Assembly: GCA_003599025.1 (NCBI GenBank)
Contig: QZIL01000039.1
Span: 1 to 46,654 of the forward strand
Origin: Nitrospiraceae bacterium
GTDB taxonomy: Bacteria; Nitrospirota; Thermodesulfovibrionia; UBA6902
Direction: 5' to 3'
DNA length: 46,654 nucleotides
Positions 8,632-17,047 of the stretch are shown here, piece by piece. Position 1 is the first letter of the stretch; every line of letters starts with the position of its first letter. Made by a program: the position numbers and the translations under genes. The notes under the pieces are model-generated. The model was not told where the DNA came from. It ran no database searches and saw only the letters and a list, made by a program, of their open reading frames with translations.

Positions 8632-8776
8632 TCTGTTGCGGAAAGTGATAATTTGATATTAGCATGTCATTTCGAGTGAAGCGAGAAATCTTAACCTGTT
8701 GCAATACCGAAAGATTTCTCCTGCTGGTCGAAATGACAATCCAGCTACGTAAGTATTTTATAGTTTCCGCAACAGA
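8632..8776. repeat. MITE-like nested palindromic element
   Basis: A 145-base element bounded by perfect 13-base terminal inverted repeats TCTGTTGCGGAAA (8632-8644) / TTTCCGCAACAGA (8764-8776). Two more inverted pairs are nested inside: TGTCATTTCGA/TCGAAATGACA (8665-8675, 8728-8738) and GAGAAATCTT/AAGATTTCTC (8683-8692, 8711-8720). The inner part resembles the widespread GTCATTTCGA...GAGAAATCTT intergenic repeats of environmental bacteria. No coding capacity is evident. Confidence 0.75.
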
Positions 8777-8803
8777 AACCTATTATCAAATTATGCATAA
8801 GAC

Positions 8804-8848
8804 TTTGAATAAATATATACATCAATCCCTTGATTCAAATTGCGTTTA
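8804..8848 (+). repeat. Dispersed intergenic repeat, copy A
   Basis: A 45-base segment that starts TTTGAATAAATA and ends ATTGCGTTTA. The same two blocks at the same distance recur at 14383-14427, with a diverged middle. This copy runs into the selD stop codon. Confidence 0.45.
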
Positions 8849-9871
8849 TTTTATGCTAAGTTTCCCTGTACCTTTAACAACCTCACCGATAACCCGGTAA
8901 GTAAGCCTGCCTTTTTTCATTGCACTGTCGAACTTATTCAGCCCCTTTGATGGAAGCGCGATGAGCAGGCCGCCTGAGGTCTGCGGGTCGGACAGCGCCA
9001 GTTTGCCCCCTTCGTTAACAGCTTCAGAAAAAATTGTGTTTCTGCTGCAGAATTCCAGGTTCTTCACCGCGCCCTTAGGCACAGCCCCTGCTGCGGCAAG
9101 TTCTTTTACTTTGCTCATCAGCGGGACTTTATTACTATGAATAACCAGATTGATTTTTGACCCCTTTGCCATATTCAAGGCATGACCGAGCAGTCCAAAA
9201 CCCGTAACATCAGTCGCTGCCCTTGCACCTGCTGACACGGCTGCCTTTGATGCAGTTTTATTAAGTAAGAGCATGGAATCAATGACTTCCTTCAGCAGGG
9301 TTTTTTCTGCCTTGCCTTTCTTTATTGCAGAGGTAAGAATGCCTGTGCCGAGCGCCTTGGTGAGCACAAGAATATCGCCTGGCTTTGCGCCCCCGGCCTT
9401 GAGGAGATTTTTTCTCTCAACAACACCTGATACTGCAAAACCGAATTTGAATTCATTATCCTCAATACTGTGACCACCTATCAAACATGCCCCTGCCTCA
9501 TGAAGCTTGTCAACTGCTCCCTTAAGAAGCCTTTTTATAACTTCCGGCCCGAAGTCACATGTTGCAAATCCGAGAATGGCGAGTGCTGTAAGTGGCTTGC
9601 CGCCCATTGCAAAGACATCGCTAACAGAGTTGGCTGCACAGATCGCCCCGAAGGTATAAGGGTCGTCTACAATCGGGGTAATTATATCAACAGTTTCGAC
9701 CATAAGCGTGTCCTTGTAACGGAACACGCCGGCATCATCACCCGGGCCTACAACCACTCCCAGGTTTTTGCATTTGTACACATCTGTCAAAATCTCTGAA
9801 AGGTCCGCCGGACCCAGCTTTGCTGCTCAGCCCCCGGCTTTTACCTTCTCTGTAAGCTTTATTTCTTCCAT
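8846..9871 (-). CDS. selD: Selenophosphate synthetase SelD with in-frame TGA as selenocysteine
   Basis: Makes monoselenophosphate from selenide and ATP, the Se donor for Sec-tRNA and selenouridine. An ATG-to-stop scan gives only a 314-residue form starting at 9790 that lacks the active site. Reading upstream through the TGA at 9827-9829 restores the conserved N-terminus MEEIKLTEKVKAGG-U-AAKLGP and a 341-residue protein of normal length. U15 aligns with the catalytic Cys/Sec of SelD and Lys18 with the catalytic Lys. The glycine-rich loop GVVVGPGDDAGVF and the C-terminal SDPQTSGGLL are present. The organism must therefore insert selenocysteine (selA, selB and selC elsewhere). The gene stands alone between two palindromic repeats. 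Confidence 0.93.
9802..9829 (-). promoter_or_regulatory. Sec codon of selD and candidate SECIS hairpin
   Basis: UGA at 9827-9829 is followed after 12 bases by GGTCC-GGC-GGACC (9802-9814, minus strand). The stem can be extended by CTG/CAG across a TTT bulge. The position fits a bacterial SECIS element bound by SelB. The apical loop is small and not a textbook match, so the exact fold is uncertain. Confidence 0.55.
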
Positions 9872-9957
9872 GATTGAGATATGATACTGAAAAGATTTTG
9901 GCAAGTCAAAGAATGATTGAAACCCAATAATGCAATAGAAAAATGCAGGTGTTGTGA

Positions 9958-10068
9958 AACCGGATAATTTTCGATACCTTAGATGCAACTCTAAACATTC
10001 TGAGCGACCATGATTTAATTCAAAGCCATATGCATAATCTTTAAATTTATCGAGTTAATTATCCGGTT
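9958..10068. repeat. MITE-like element with 12-base terminal inverted repeats
   Basis: A 111-base element bounded by AACCGGATAATT (9958-9969) and AATTATCCGGTT (10057-10068), with a second inner pair TCGATA/TATCGA. It contains TCGATACCTTAGA (9971-9983), which recurs exactly at 45672-45684 inside another element. It is AT-rich and non-coding. Confidence 0.7.
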
Positions 10069-10159
10069 GAGCAATATCTGCATTTTCCGGGGGGAAAACC
10101 AGTTTTATTCGCACGGGGTTTTTGACATTTGTTCCATGTTTCCTGCATATTACAATGTC

Positions 10160-10813
10160 ATGATAGACCTGCATACTCATACGCTTTTCAGTGACGGGGT
10201 CCTGCTGCCGTCAGAGCTCGTGCAGAGGGCGTATCATGCCGGGTATAAAGCGATAGCCCTGACAGACCACATGGACATGTCCAATGTGGATTTTATTGTA
10301 CCGAGACTTGTCAAGGCGGCCGCGGAGCTGTCCGGGTATTCACCACTGACTATCATTCCCGGAGCTGAGATTACACATGTCCCTCCTGACCTGATCGGGA
10401 AGCTGGTTGCCGATGCACGGGACTTAGGGGCCGGGATTGTTGTGGTCCATGGTGAAACCATAGCAGAGCCTGTAATACCCGGGACAAACCGGGCAGGCAT
10501 CGAGTCCGGGGCAGACATACTCTCGCATCCCGGACTTATCAGTATTGAAGATGCCGCACTTGCAGCAGAAAAGGGTGTTGCACTGGAGATCACGGCAAGA
10601 AAGGGGCACAGTCTTTCAAACGGTCATGTAGCAAAAGTCGCCATGATGACAGGAGCTTCCATGGTGATTAACACAGATTCTCACGGCCCTGAAGACCTGA
10701 TCAGCCGTACCCGCGCAGCTATTATATTACGTGCAGCCGGTGTCCCGGAAGAAAGCATAGAAACCATTTTTTCAAATTCACGAAAGCTCGTAGAAAGAGT
10801 CGGGAGGAGTTAA
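10160..10813 (+). CDS. PHP-domain phosphoesterase (histidinol-phosphate phosphatase-like)
   Basis: Predicted metal-dependent phosphoesterase of 217 residues from the preferred ATG (MIDLHTHTLFSDG). The open frame reaches back to a TTG at 10067, but those 31 residues match nothing and lie partly in a repeat. PHP metal ligands are visible: HTH at 5-7, DH in ALTDHMD, His in VVVHGE, His in ILSHPG and DSH in NTDSHGP. Family members are annotated as histidinol phosphate phosphatase domain proteins, but no his genes are nearby, so the substrate is open. The stop abuts the ATG of the TPR gene (TAA-ATG), so the two are co-transcribed. Confidence 0.83.
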   Translation: MIDLHTHTLFSDGVLLPSELVQRAYHAGYKAIALTDHMDMSNVDFIVPRLVKAAAELSGYSPLTIIPGAEITHVPPDLIGKLVADARDLGAGIVVVHGETIAEPVIPGTNRAGIESGADILSHPGLISIEDAALAAEKGVALEITARKGHSLSNGHVAKVAMMTGASMVINTDSHGPEDLISRTRAAIILRAAGVPEESIETIFSNSRKLVERVGRS

Positions 10814-11599
10814 ATGCCTAAAATAATAAAGAAAAGACCTGCGAAAAAGAAACCTGTTCAGGAGAACGAGGTCAAGAGTGCTGCACTCGAGGCACTGGAT
10901 AAAATAAAGGAGAGGCAAAGACAGGTCATTACAGGTGTGGCCATAGTGGCTGCCATTATTGTTTTATACGTGGCCTATTCGATTTATTCATCTTCCATGA
11001 GCAACAAGGCTTATGCGCTTCAGATGGAGGCCTATAAATATTATTATGGAGAGATGGCTGATAAATCCATGTCCGAAACAGAAAGATGGAAAAAGGCCCT
11101 TGAGCTTTACAAGCAGTCTGTTGATACAAAGCTGACCCCTGCAGCTCTTTATTATACAGGCAATTGTTATTACAATCTTAAAGACTATGATAATGCAATA
11201 AAGGAATACAGCAGTTTTACCGACAAATTCAGCAGCGATAAAAAAGTCCTCCCGCTGGTATATCAAAAAATGTCGTCTGCCTATTTCAGGTTAAACCAGA
11301 AAGATAAAGCTATCGAGATTCTCGGTAAACTTGCAGGCATTGACAACGGGATATTTAAAGACACAGCACTGATTCTTGAAGCCAGATTACATGATGAAGC
11401 AGGAGAAAAAGCCAGGGCTTTGGAGAAATATAAAGAAATAATGACACAGCACACTTCCTCTCCGTGGAGCACTGAAGCCAGTGCACGCGTCTCGGCTGAA
11501 GAAACCAAAACGCAACCGGCTGCCGGTGATGATATGTCTGTCTCACCTGTTGCTGAAGGATTGACAAATAAACAACCTGAACCAGCCGCTGCAAAATAG
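10814..11599 (+). CDS. Membrane-anchored TPR protein (YfgM-like)
   Basis: A 261-residue protein with a Lys-rich cytoplasmic N-terminus, one membrane segment (about 35-57, VITGVAIVAAIIVLYVAYSI) and periplasmic tetratricopeptide repeats (about 95-205; for example ALYYTGNCYYNLKDYDNAIK and AYFRLNQKDKAIEILGKLAG). The tail is Ala/Pro-rich. The layout matches YfgM-type ancillary SecYEG translocon subunits, but the similarity is architectural. GGGAGGAG precedes the ATG. It is probably co-transcribed with the PHP gene. No catalytic residues are visible. Confidence 0.8.
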   Translation: MPKIIKKRPAKKKPVQENEVKSAALEALDKIKERQRQVITGVAIVAAIIVLYVAYSIYSSSMSNKAYALQMEAYKYYYGEMADKSMSETERWKKALELYKQSVDTKLTPAALYYTGNCYYNLKDYDNAIKEYSSFTDKFSSDKKVLPLVYQKMSSAYFRLNQKDKAIEILGKLAGIDNGIFKDTALILEARLHDEAGEKARALEKYKEIMTQHTSSPWSTEASARVSAEETKTQPAAGDDMSVSPVAEGLTNKQPEPAAAK

Positions 11600-11679
11600 A
11601 TATTTTGGGTTCTTCTCCATTTTAGCTGCAACAAAAAGCTCTGAATGTCATTCCTGTGAACAGACTGCGTCACGATTGT

Positions 11680-11775
11680 CATCCTGAACCTGCCTGTCCC
11701 GACTTGTCGGGGATGCAGGATCCGGAAGCTTGCAGTACCCTGAAAAGGATGGATTCCGGATCAAGTCCGGAATGA
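11680..11775. repeat. Composite intergenic palindromic repeats
   Basis: Two hairpins of the common GTCATTCC...GGAATGAC type lie together: CCCGAC-TT-GTCGGG (11698-11711, flanked by CCTG/CAGG) and ATTCCGGA-TCAAG-TCCGGAAT (11753-11773). They fill the gap between the convergent TPR and radical SAM genes. The second could serve as a bidirectional terminator, although no T-run follows. Confidence 0.6.
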
Positions 11776-11807
11776 CCGTCAAGTTAATCGAATTAATTCG
11801 ACAGTCC

Positions 11808-13148
11808 CTACCAAAGATTATTATATTCCTTGACGTTGAGTTTTAACTCCTCAAGCACGGCAGCATCATAGCCGGAAAAAAGCAGGGAAAACACAGAATT
11901 GTTTGTCAGTAGAGGGTCTGTTTCGTCAGTGATAATTCCGCTGGTTGTCAGTTCGTCCCAGCATGAAGTGGCCGGAAGAGGGGAGAATTCAGTCAGGTTG
12001 ATTCTTAATCCGAGACCCTTAATAAACTCAACTCCATCTCTGACTTCCCCGAGTTCCTGTCCGGGAAGACCGTACATCAGATAAACCCCGACCTGTTCTT
12101 TTGTAAAGCCATGTCTTTTTAAATTCTCCCCCGCCCATCTGAAAATATCCGTGGAAACCTTGCCTCCTGTCCGGGCCTGCCTGTTGCTGTTTACGGTCTC
12201 AAGGCTCAGCCTCAGTGTGGTAAATCCGGCATGTTTCATTAAAGACGCAAGTTCATCATCGATAAACCTGGCATGCAGTCCGTTTGGACAATGGAAACTC
12301 GCTTTGATTCCAGACCTGATAATTCCTTTCAGTAAAATCTTAATGTGGGTATCGGCATTGACGAGAAGGGCATCGTCATAAAAGGCAAAGTCCCTCACCC
12401 CCATGCTGTATAACTCCGTTATGCCAGTGAGTATGTCATCAGGGTCGCGTTGAATAAACCCGTCAAATAGTAAATGAGACGCGCAATAGGTGCAATTATA
12501 CGGACAGCCTGAACTGGTCATAAGAGGTGCAAACGGATGGTCTTCATAAAGACCGAGCTTATAATACGGCAGGCTATCCCGCACGGTATTTAACTTGATG
12601 CCGATACGGTCTATGATCCCGGCAATATCAAAGGCCCCACCTTCTGATTCAGCGTTGCAAGGCGTTTTATCAATATGACCGCTATAAACGAAATCCGCAC
12701 CACTATGTTCATCCGCATGTCCGTGATAAAGGGTTGCATATATACCTCCCAGAATAACCGGGGTTTGCGGAGAGATAGTCTTAACAAGCTCTATTACCTT
12801 CTGCACTCCCGGATACCAGTATGTCATTATGGATGTGACAAATACAGCATCACAGGGGAGCAGGCTCTTCAGTTTCTCATTAAATGCTTCGGGAGTTAAT
12901 CCATACCGTGCATAGTGCCTCGGAACTGACTTCAGTATATCCGGCTTCTCAACAATCTGACGCGGATATTTACCTGTCCCGTATTTTCGCTTTTTAGTCA
13001 AGACATCCGTACAGTCAATAAAGTACAGATCAGCATCATACTGACTCAGGTACCCGGCTACCCTGAGAAGTCCGAGGGGCCTTGCCCACATGTTCACAGC
13101 AGAGAAATCATAGACCCATGGATTGATAAGAAGGAATTTCGGCTTCAT
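11808..13148 (-). CDS. B12-binding-domain radical SAM protein
   Basis: A 446-residue protein with an N-terminal Rossmann-like B12-binding domain (MKPKFLLINPWVYDF; VILGGIYATLYHG) and a radical SAM domain whose cluster cysteines are 215, 219 and 222 (SSGCPYNCTYCAS). The open frame extends 65 codons upstream, but those residues are out of character, so I start at 13148. The B12 domain lacks an obvious DxHxxG motif, as in BchE-type relatives. The reaction is unknown. It is divergent from mqnC across about 70 bases. Confidence 0.85.
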   Translation of the reverse strand: MKPKFLLINPWVYDFSAVNMWARPLGLLRVAGYLSQYDADLYFIDCTDVLTKKRKYGTGKYPRQIVEKPDILKSVPRHYARYGLTPEAFNEKLKSLLPCDAVFVTSIMTYWYPGVQKVIELVKTISPQTPVILGGIYATLYHGHADEHSGADFVYSGHIDKTPCNAESEGGAFDIAGIIDRIGIKLNTVRDSLPYYKLGLYEDHPFAPLMTSSGCPYNCTYCASHLLFDGFIQRDPDDILTGITELYSMGVRDFAFYDDALLVNADTHIKILLKGIIRSGIKASFHCPNGLHARFIDDELASLMKHAGFTTLRLSLETVNSNRQARTGGKVSTDIFRWAGENLKRHGFTKEQVGVYLMYGLPGQELGEVRDGVEFIKGLGLRINLTEFSPLPATSCWDELTTSGIITDETDPLLTNNSVFSLLFSGYDAAVLEELKLNVKEYNNLW

Positions 13149-13217
13149 ATTATTTCGAATATATTTAGAATACTGCGGGGAGCATTTTAGAGTCAAAAGA
13201 GTATAAAATAATATGCC

Positions 13218-14321
13218 ATGAAAAGCGGAAGCAATAATACAGGATCGCCGCGTATCACCAGAGAAGAAGGCCTCAAGCTGCTGAAGTCCGCTGACCTGCT
13301 CGGTCTTGGAATGCTTGCAGACAATATGCGCAGGGCCCTCCATCCTGAAGGAGTGGTCAGCTTCATCATCGACCGCAACATCAACTACACAAATGTATGC
13401 ATAAACAAGTGCAGGTTCTGCGCCTTTTACAGAAATGAGAAAGACCCCGAAGCGTATATCTTAAGCAGGAGGAAGCTTTTCAAAAAAATAAGGGAGACGA
13501 TTGCAGTCGGCGGCACACAGATACTCATTCAGGGCGGCCTTCACCCCAAACTTGACCTTGCATACTACGTTGATCTGCTGAAATCCATTAAAAAGAATTT
13601 CAACATACATGTACACGGTTTTTCTCCTCCTGAAATTACATATATCGCCGGGAAGGCAGGATTGCCTGTCAAAAGAACCCTGGAGTTTTTAAGAGACGCC
13701 GGACTTGATTCCATACCGGGCGGAGGAGCAGAGATTCTTTCAGACCGGGTTAGGGAAATAGTCAGCCCCAAAAAGATACGCTCCGGACAATGGCTCAAGG
13801 TCATGGAGGAGGCCCATAAAATCGGCATGAAAACTACTGCAACCATGATGTTCGGGAGTGTGGAAGGACCGGAAGATATAATTGAACATCTCGATGCTGT
13901 CCGTAAACTGCAGGACAGGACAGGCGGCTTTACGGCTTTTATTCCGTGGAGCTTTCAGCCGGGGAACACTGAACTGAATAAGAACACAGAACGCAGAACA
14001 CAGAACACAGACAGGCGAAAAAAAGCATTCCATCCTGCAACGGGGGTGGAATATTTACGCATACTGGCGCTCTCAAGGATATATCTCGATAATGTCCCCA
14101 ATGTTCAGGCTTCGTGGGTCACACAGGGGCTTAAGATGGCACAGGTCGCACTGAGGTTCGGGGCGAATGATTTCGGTTCAACCATGCTGGAAGAAAATGT
14201 AGTTGCTGCAGCCGGGGTCAGGTTCCGGACTACAATCGACGGGATTATAGAAGCAGTAAAAGGGGCTGGATTCAGGCCTGCGCAGAGAGACATGTTCTAT
14301 AATGTCATTAAGTACAGATAA
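13218..14321 (+). CDS. mqnC: MqnC, cyclic dehypoxanthinyl futalosine synthase
   Basis: Radical SAM enzyme of the futalosine route to menaquinone, cyclising dehypoxanthinyl futalosine. At 367 residues, the cluster cysteines are 61, 65 and 68 (NVCINKCRFCAFYR). Family blocks include IHVHGFSPPEITYIA-like, GLDSIPGGGAEIL, TTATMMFGSVE, GGFTAFIPWSFQPGNTEL and IPNVQASWVTQGLKMAQ-like. Residues about 254-269 (NTERRTQNTDRRKK) are an extra hydrophilic stretch encoded by AGAACACAG-type repeats. No other mqn gene is in the window. The start is ATG 13218, without a clear Shine-Dalgarno. Confidence 0.93.
   Translation: MKSGSNNTGSPRITREEGLKLLKSADLLGLGMLADNMRRALHPEGVVSFIIDRNINYTNVCINKCRFCAFYRNEKDPEAYILSRRKLFKKIRETIAVGGTQILIQGGLHPKLDLAYYVDLLKSIKKNFNIHVHGFSPPEITYIAGKAGLPVKRTLEFLRDAGLDSIPGGGAEILSDRVREIVSPKKIRSGQWLKVMEEAHKIGMKTTATMMFGSVEGPEDIIEHLDAVRKLQDRTGGFTAFIPWSFQPGNTELNKNTERRTQNTDRRKKAFHPATGVEYLRILALSRIYLDNVPNVQASWVTQGLKMAQVALRFGANDFGSTMLEENVVAAAGVRFRTTIDGIIEAVKGAGFRPAQRDMFYNVIKYR
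13980..14014 (+). repeat. AGAACACAG-type microrepeat inside mqnC
   Basis: Several degenerate AGAACACAG/AGAACGCAG units stand head to tail and encode the NTERRTQNTDRR insertion. The insertion keeps the frame and falls between two conserved blocks, so the gene is probably still functional. Similar repeats are common in intergenic DNA of such genomes. Confidence 0.7.
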
Positions 14322-14340
14322 TCCAGACATTGGTCATAGA

Positions 14341-14444
14341 TTTATTTAACTCGATAATTTAATAAAAGGATCAGGTTATATCTTTGAATAAATAGTATGC
14401 ACCCAAAGTTTGATTAGATTGCGTTTAAGGGATCGATAAATAAA
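14341..14444. repeat. Palindromic AT-rich element, includes repeat copy B
   Basis: Imperfect inverted ends TTTATTTAACTCGAT (14341-14355) and ATCGATAAATAAA (14432-14444) enclose copy B (14383-14427) of the TTTGAATAAATA...ATTGCGTTTA repeat seen at 8804-8848. It has the same character as the element at 9958-10068. It lies between mqnC and the next gene. Confidence 0.5.
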
Positions 14445-14490
14445 TTACTCCCAATGCCTGCATTATCTAATGAGTAAGAGAGAATGCTAA

Positions 14491-15213
14491 ATGAGAGTGA
14501 TGCGTAACTTAGCTGTCCTTTTTGTTATTTCATTATCATTGTTCTCTCCCCTTACGTCTGCATGTGCAGGGATTGTTGTCTATGATGAGGTTGTGCCTGT
14601 CGGCAAACCTGTTAAGTTAAGCGCTCTCACAAAGGGAAGATTTATGCCGGAAGGGGGGAGGCTCGTCAGGTTTCATATTGACGGCAAGTCCCTCGGCACT
14701 CATTTGAGCGGCGGGGACGGTTATGCGTTTTTTAAGCATACCCCTTTATCAGCCGGACTCTTTAAACTGAAGGCTGAATCCGGCAGAGATATGGACGAAG
14801 GGACCCTGCTGGTAACTGCGAAAACCGACAGAGTACTGTTGATTGAAATTGAGCTGTTATACGAGAAACCACCTTTTTCTTTAAAATTGCTAAAGGACAG
14901 CCAAGGGGTACTTCAAAGCCTTTCTAAGAATTTCAGGATTGTCTATCTCGCAACGATGACAGGGGCAGAGGTATCCAGAAAAGCGGTCACGGGAAACAAC
15001 CTTCCGCTGTCACCTGTGTTTAAATGGGGAGGAGCTGAATTAATTGAAGATTTAAAGGTAAAGGGTATAAGGCCTTACGCTATACTTGCGTCGCCGGGTG
15101 TGATTTCTGAAGCAGCAGATATAGGAAGAAGATACAGCTTTGAAGAGACTGAAACCGGGGTGGAAGTTAAGGACTGGAATGACCTTCTTAAGCACCTTAA
15201 CCCGAAAAAATAG
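14491..15213 (+). CDS. Exported protein with a C-terminal HAD-like domain lacking catalytic residues
   Basis: A 240-residue protein with a Sec signal peptide (about 1-27, ending SACAG). An Ig/beta-sandwich-like region follows (about 28-108: DEVVPVGKPVKLSALTKG, FHIDGKSLG). The C-terminal half (about 112-235) resembles the LNS2/HAD phosphatase fold: a hydrophobic strand, then NFRIVYLATMTG and LKVKGIRPYAILASP. The DxDxT nucleophile motif expected at the first strand is replaced by LLIEIELLYEK, so phosphatase activity is unlikely. The fold assignment is by pattern only. Function is unknown. Confidence 0.7.
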   Translation: MRVMRNLAVLFVISLSLFSPLTSACAGIVVYDEVVPVGKPVKLSALTKGRFMPEGGRLVRFHIDGKSLGTHLSGGDGYAFFKHTPLSAGLFKLKAESGRDMDEGTLLVTAKTDRVLLIEIELLYEKPPFSLKLLKDSQGVLQSLSKNFRIVYLATMTGAEVSRKAVTGNNLPLSPVFKWGGAELIEDLKVKGIRPYAILASPGVISEAADIGRRYSFEETETGVEVKDWNDLLKHLNPKK

Positions 15214-15285
15214 CGTACTGATTCTGATTCCAAGATATGTCGTAGTTGCTTAGACTGGAAATCAGTTATGTTAATATGGTTCTGG

Positions 15286-15305
15286 ATTCCTGCTTTCGCA
15301 GGAAT
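15286..15305. repeat. Perfect 8-bp hairpin repeat
   Basis: ATTCCTGC-TTTC-GCAGGAAT (15286-15305), part of a GGATTCCTGCTTTCGCAGGAATGACGTC-type intergenic repeat, sits 50 bases before pgi. It could end the upstream transcript or be a mobile remnant. Confidence 0.6.
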
Positions 15306-15354
15306 GACGTCAAAGAGAATATAATTATTATGTTTGTATTAAACGGAGGGCAAC

Positions 15355-17019
15355 GTGCTTGAGAAAATAAACCCGCTCACAACAGCCGCCTGGAAGAGGC
15401 TTCAGGTTCATTCTGATGCCATGAAAGGCCGGCATATGCGTGACATGTTCAGAAGCGACCCTGGCAGGTTTAGTAAATTTTCGCTCAGTTTCGAAGATAT
15501 TCTGGTTGACTATTCAAAAAATATCATTACTGATGAAACTGTTGGACTGTTCATGGAACTCGCCCGGGAGGTCAATGTCAGCGATGCTATTGAAAAGATG
15601 ATTTCAGGAGACATAATCAACGAGACCGAGCACAGGGCCGTACTTCATACGGCATTACGCAACCGTTCCAGCAGCCCTGTTTATGTTGACGGTAAAGATG
15701 TTATGCCGGAAGTAAATGCTGTTCTGGAACAGATGAAGGTTTTTTCCGGCAAAATTATTTCCGGTGAATGGAAGGGATATTCCGGAAAGGTGATAAAGGA
15801 CATTGTCAACATCGGAATCGGGGGCTCTGACCTCGGACCAGTTATGGTAACTGAGGCATTGAAACCATATGCACAGCCTGGACTAAGTGTTCATTTTGTC
15901 TCAAATATTGACGGCACACACATTGCTGAAACCCTTAAGAAAGTCTCTCCTGAAACAACCCTGTTCATGATTGCATCAAAGACCTTCACTACCCAGGAGA
16001 CGATGACTAATGCTCATACAGCCAGAAGATGGTTTCTTGATGCAGCAGGTGACGATGCCTTTATAAAGAAACATTTTATCGCGCTATCGACAAACAGGGA
16101 TGCGGTTGTGAAATTCGGTATTGATCCCGCAAATATGTTTGTATTCTGGGACTGGGTCGGCGGGAGGTATTCCCTCTGGTCGGCGATCGGCCTTTCAATA
16201 GCCTGCTACATAGGTTTCGATAACTTTATAGCGCTCCTCGAAGGTGCGCACGCGATGGACAGGCATTTCCGGGAAACCCCCTTTAATAAAAATATTCCCG
16301 TTATTCTCGCATTGACCGGCATCTGGTACATAAACTTCTTCGGGACCCAGACAGAAGCGGTCCTCCCGTATGATCAGTATCTGCACCGCTTTCCTGCTTA
16401 TTTTCAGCAGGCTTATATGGAAAGCAACGGGAAATATATCGACAGGTCCGGCAATGAAGTTCAATACGAGACAGGCCAGATTATTTGGGGTGAGCCCGGG
16501 ACAAACGGCCAGCATTCTTTCTATCAGCTCATCCATCAGGGCACAAAACTTGTACCCTGCGACTTCATAGCCCCGGCGATAAGCCATAACCCGGAGGGAG
16601 AGCATCATAAGATACTGCTTTCCAACTTCTTTGCCCAGACCGAGGCCCTGATGACAGGTAAGGCTGAGGCGGAGGTCATTGAGGAGCTTAAGGCCTCCGG
16701 CAAAAGCGATGATGACATAAAAAAGCTTGCTCCTTTCAAGGTCTTTAGGGGCAACAACCCGACAAACTCCATTTTATTAAAGCAACTCACCCCTCGCACT
16801 CTCGGCAGTCTGATCGCGATGTATGAACATAAGATATTTGTGCAGGGAGTTGTCTGGAACATATACAGTTTTGATCAGTGGGGAGTGGAACTTGGCAAAC
16901 AGCTGGCCGGGAAGATTCTGCCGGAACTGAGCAGCGACAGTCCTGTAACATCCCATGATTCCTCAACTAACGGATTGATGAATGCTTATAAGCAAAAGAG
17001 AAAAAAGGTTGATATTTAA
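15355..17019 (+). CDS. pgi: Glucose-6-phosphate isomerase
   Basis: Interconverts glucose-6-phosphate and fructose-6-phosphate. The 554 residues match the long Escherichia coli-type class. Visible are [13 protein letters not shown] (sugar-phosphate binding), [13 protein letters not shown], the signature [12 protein letters not shown], the catalytic Glu in [13 protein letters not shown], and the second signature [13 protein letters not shown]. The start is GTG with GGAGGG upstream. The LysM-NlpC gene begins 28 bases after the stop if its ATG at 17048 is used. Confidence 0.96.
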   Translation: MLEKINPLTTAAWKRLQVHSDAMKGRHMRDMFRSDPGRFSKFSLSFEDILVDYSKNIITDETVGLFMELAREVNVSDAIEKMISGDIINETEHRAVLHTALRNRSSSPVYVDGKDVMPEVNAVLEQMKVFSGKIISGEWKGYSGKVIKDIVNIGIGGSDLGPVMVTEALKPYAQPGLSVHFVSNIDGTHIAETLKKVSPETTLFMIASKTFTTQETMTNAHTARRWFLDAAGDDAFIKKHFIALSTNRDAVVKFGIDPANMFVFWDWVGGRYSLWSAIGLSIACYIGFDNFIALLEGAHAMDRHFRETPFNKNIPVILALTGIWYINFFGTQTEAVLPYDQYLHRFPAYFQQAYMESNGKYIDRSGNEVQYETGQIIWGEPGTNGQHSFYQLIHQGTKLVPCDFIAPAISHNPEGEHHKILLSNFFAQTEALMTGKAEAEVIEELKASGKSDDDIKKLAPFKVFRGNNPTNSILLKQLTPRTLGSLIAMYEHKIFVQGVVWNIYSFDQWGVELGKQLAGKILPELSSDSPVTSHDSSTNGLMNAYKQKRKKVDI

Positions 17020-17047
17020 TGCCCGAATTGTATATAGTAAAGCACTT

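Noticed and set aside
4937-10068. CRISPR array among the repeats
   Set aside because: The repeats are inverted or dispersed, not regularly spaced direct repeats with unique spacers.
10067-10159. N-terminal extension of the PHP gene from a TTG codon
   Set aside because: The extra residues fit no PHP protein and begin inside a palindromic repeat. The HTH motif follows directly after ATG 10160.
13149-13343. 65-residue N-terminal extension of the B12 radical SAM protein
   Set aside because: It overlaps the start of divergent mqnC, and the family begins with the strand KPKFLLINP.
16982-17047. Extension of the LysM protein back into pgi
   Set aside because: It would hide the signal peptide; the start after pgi gives a normal secreted protein.
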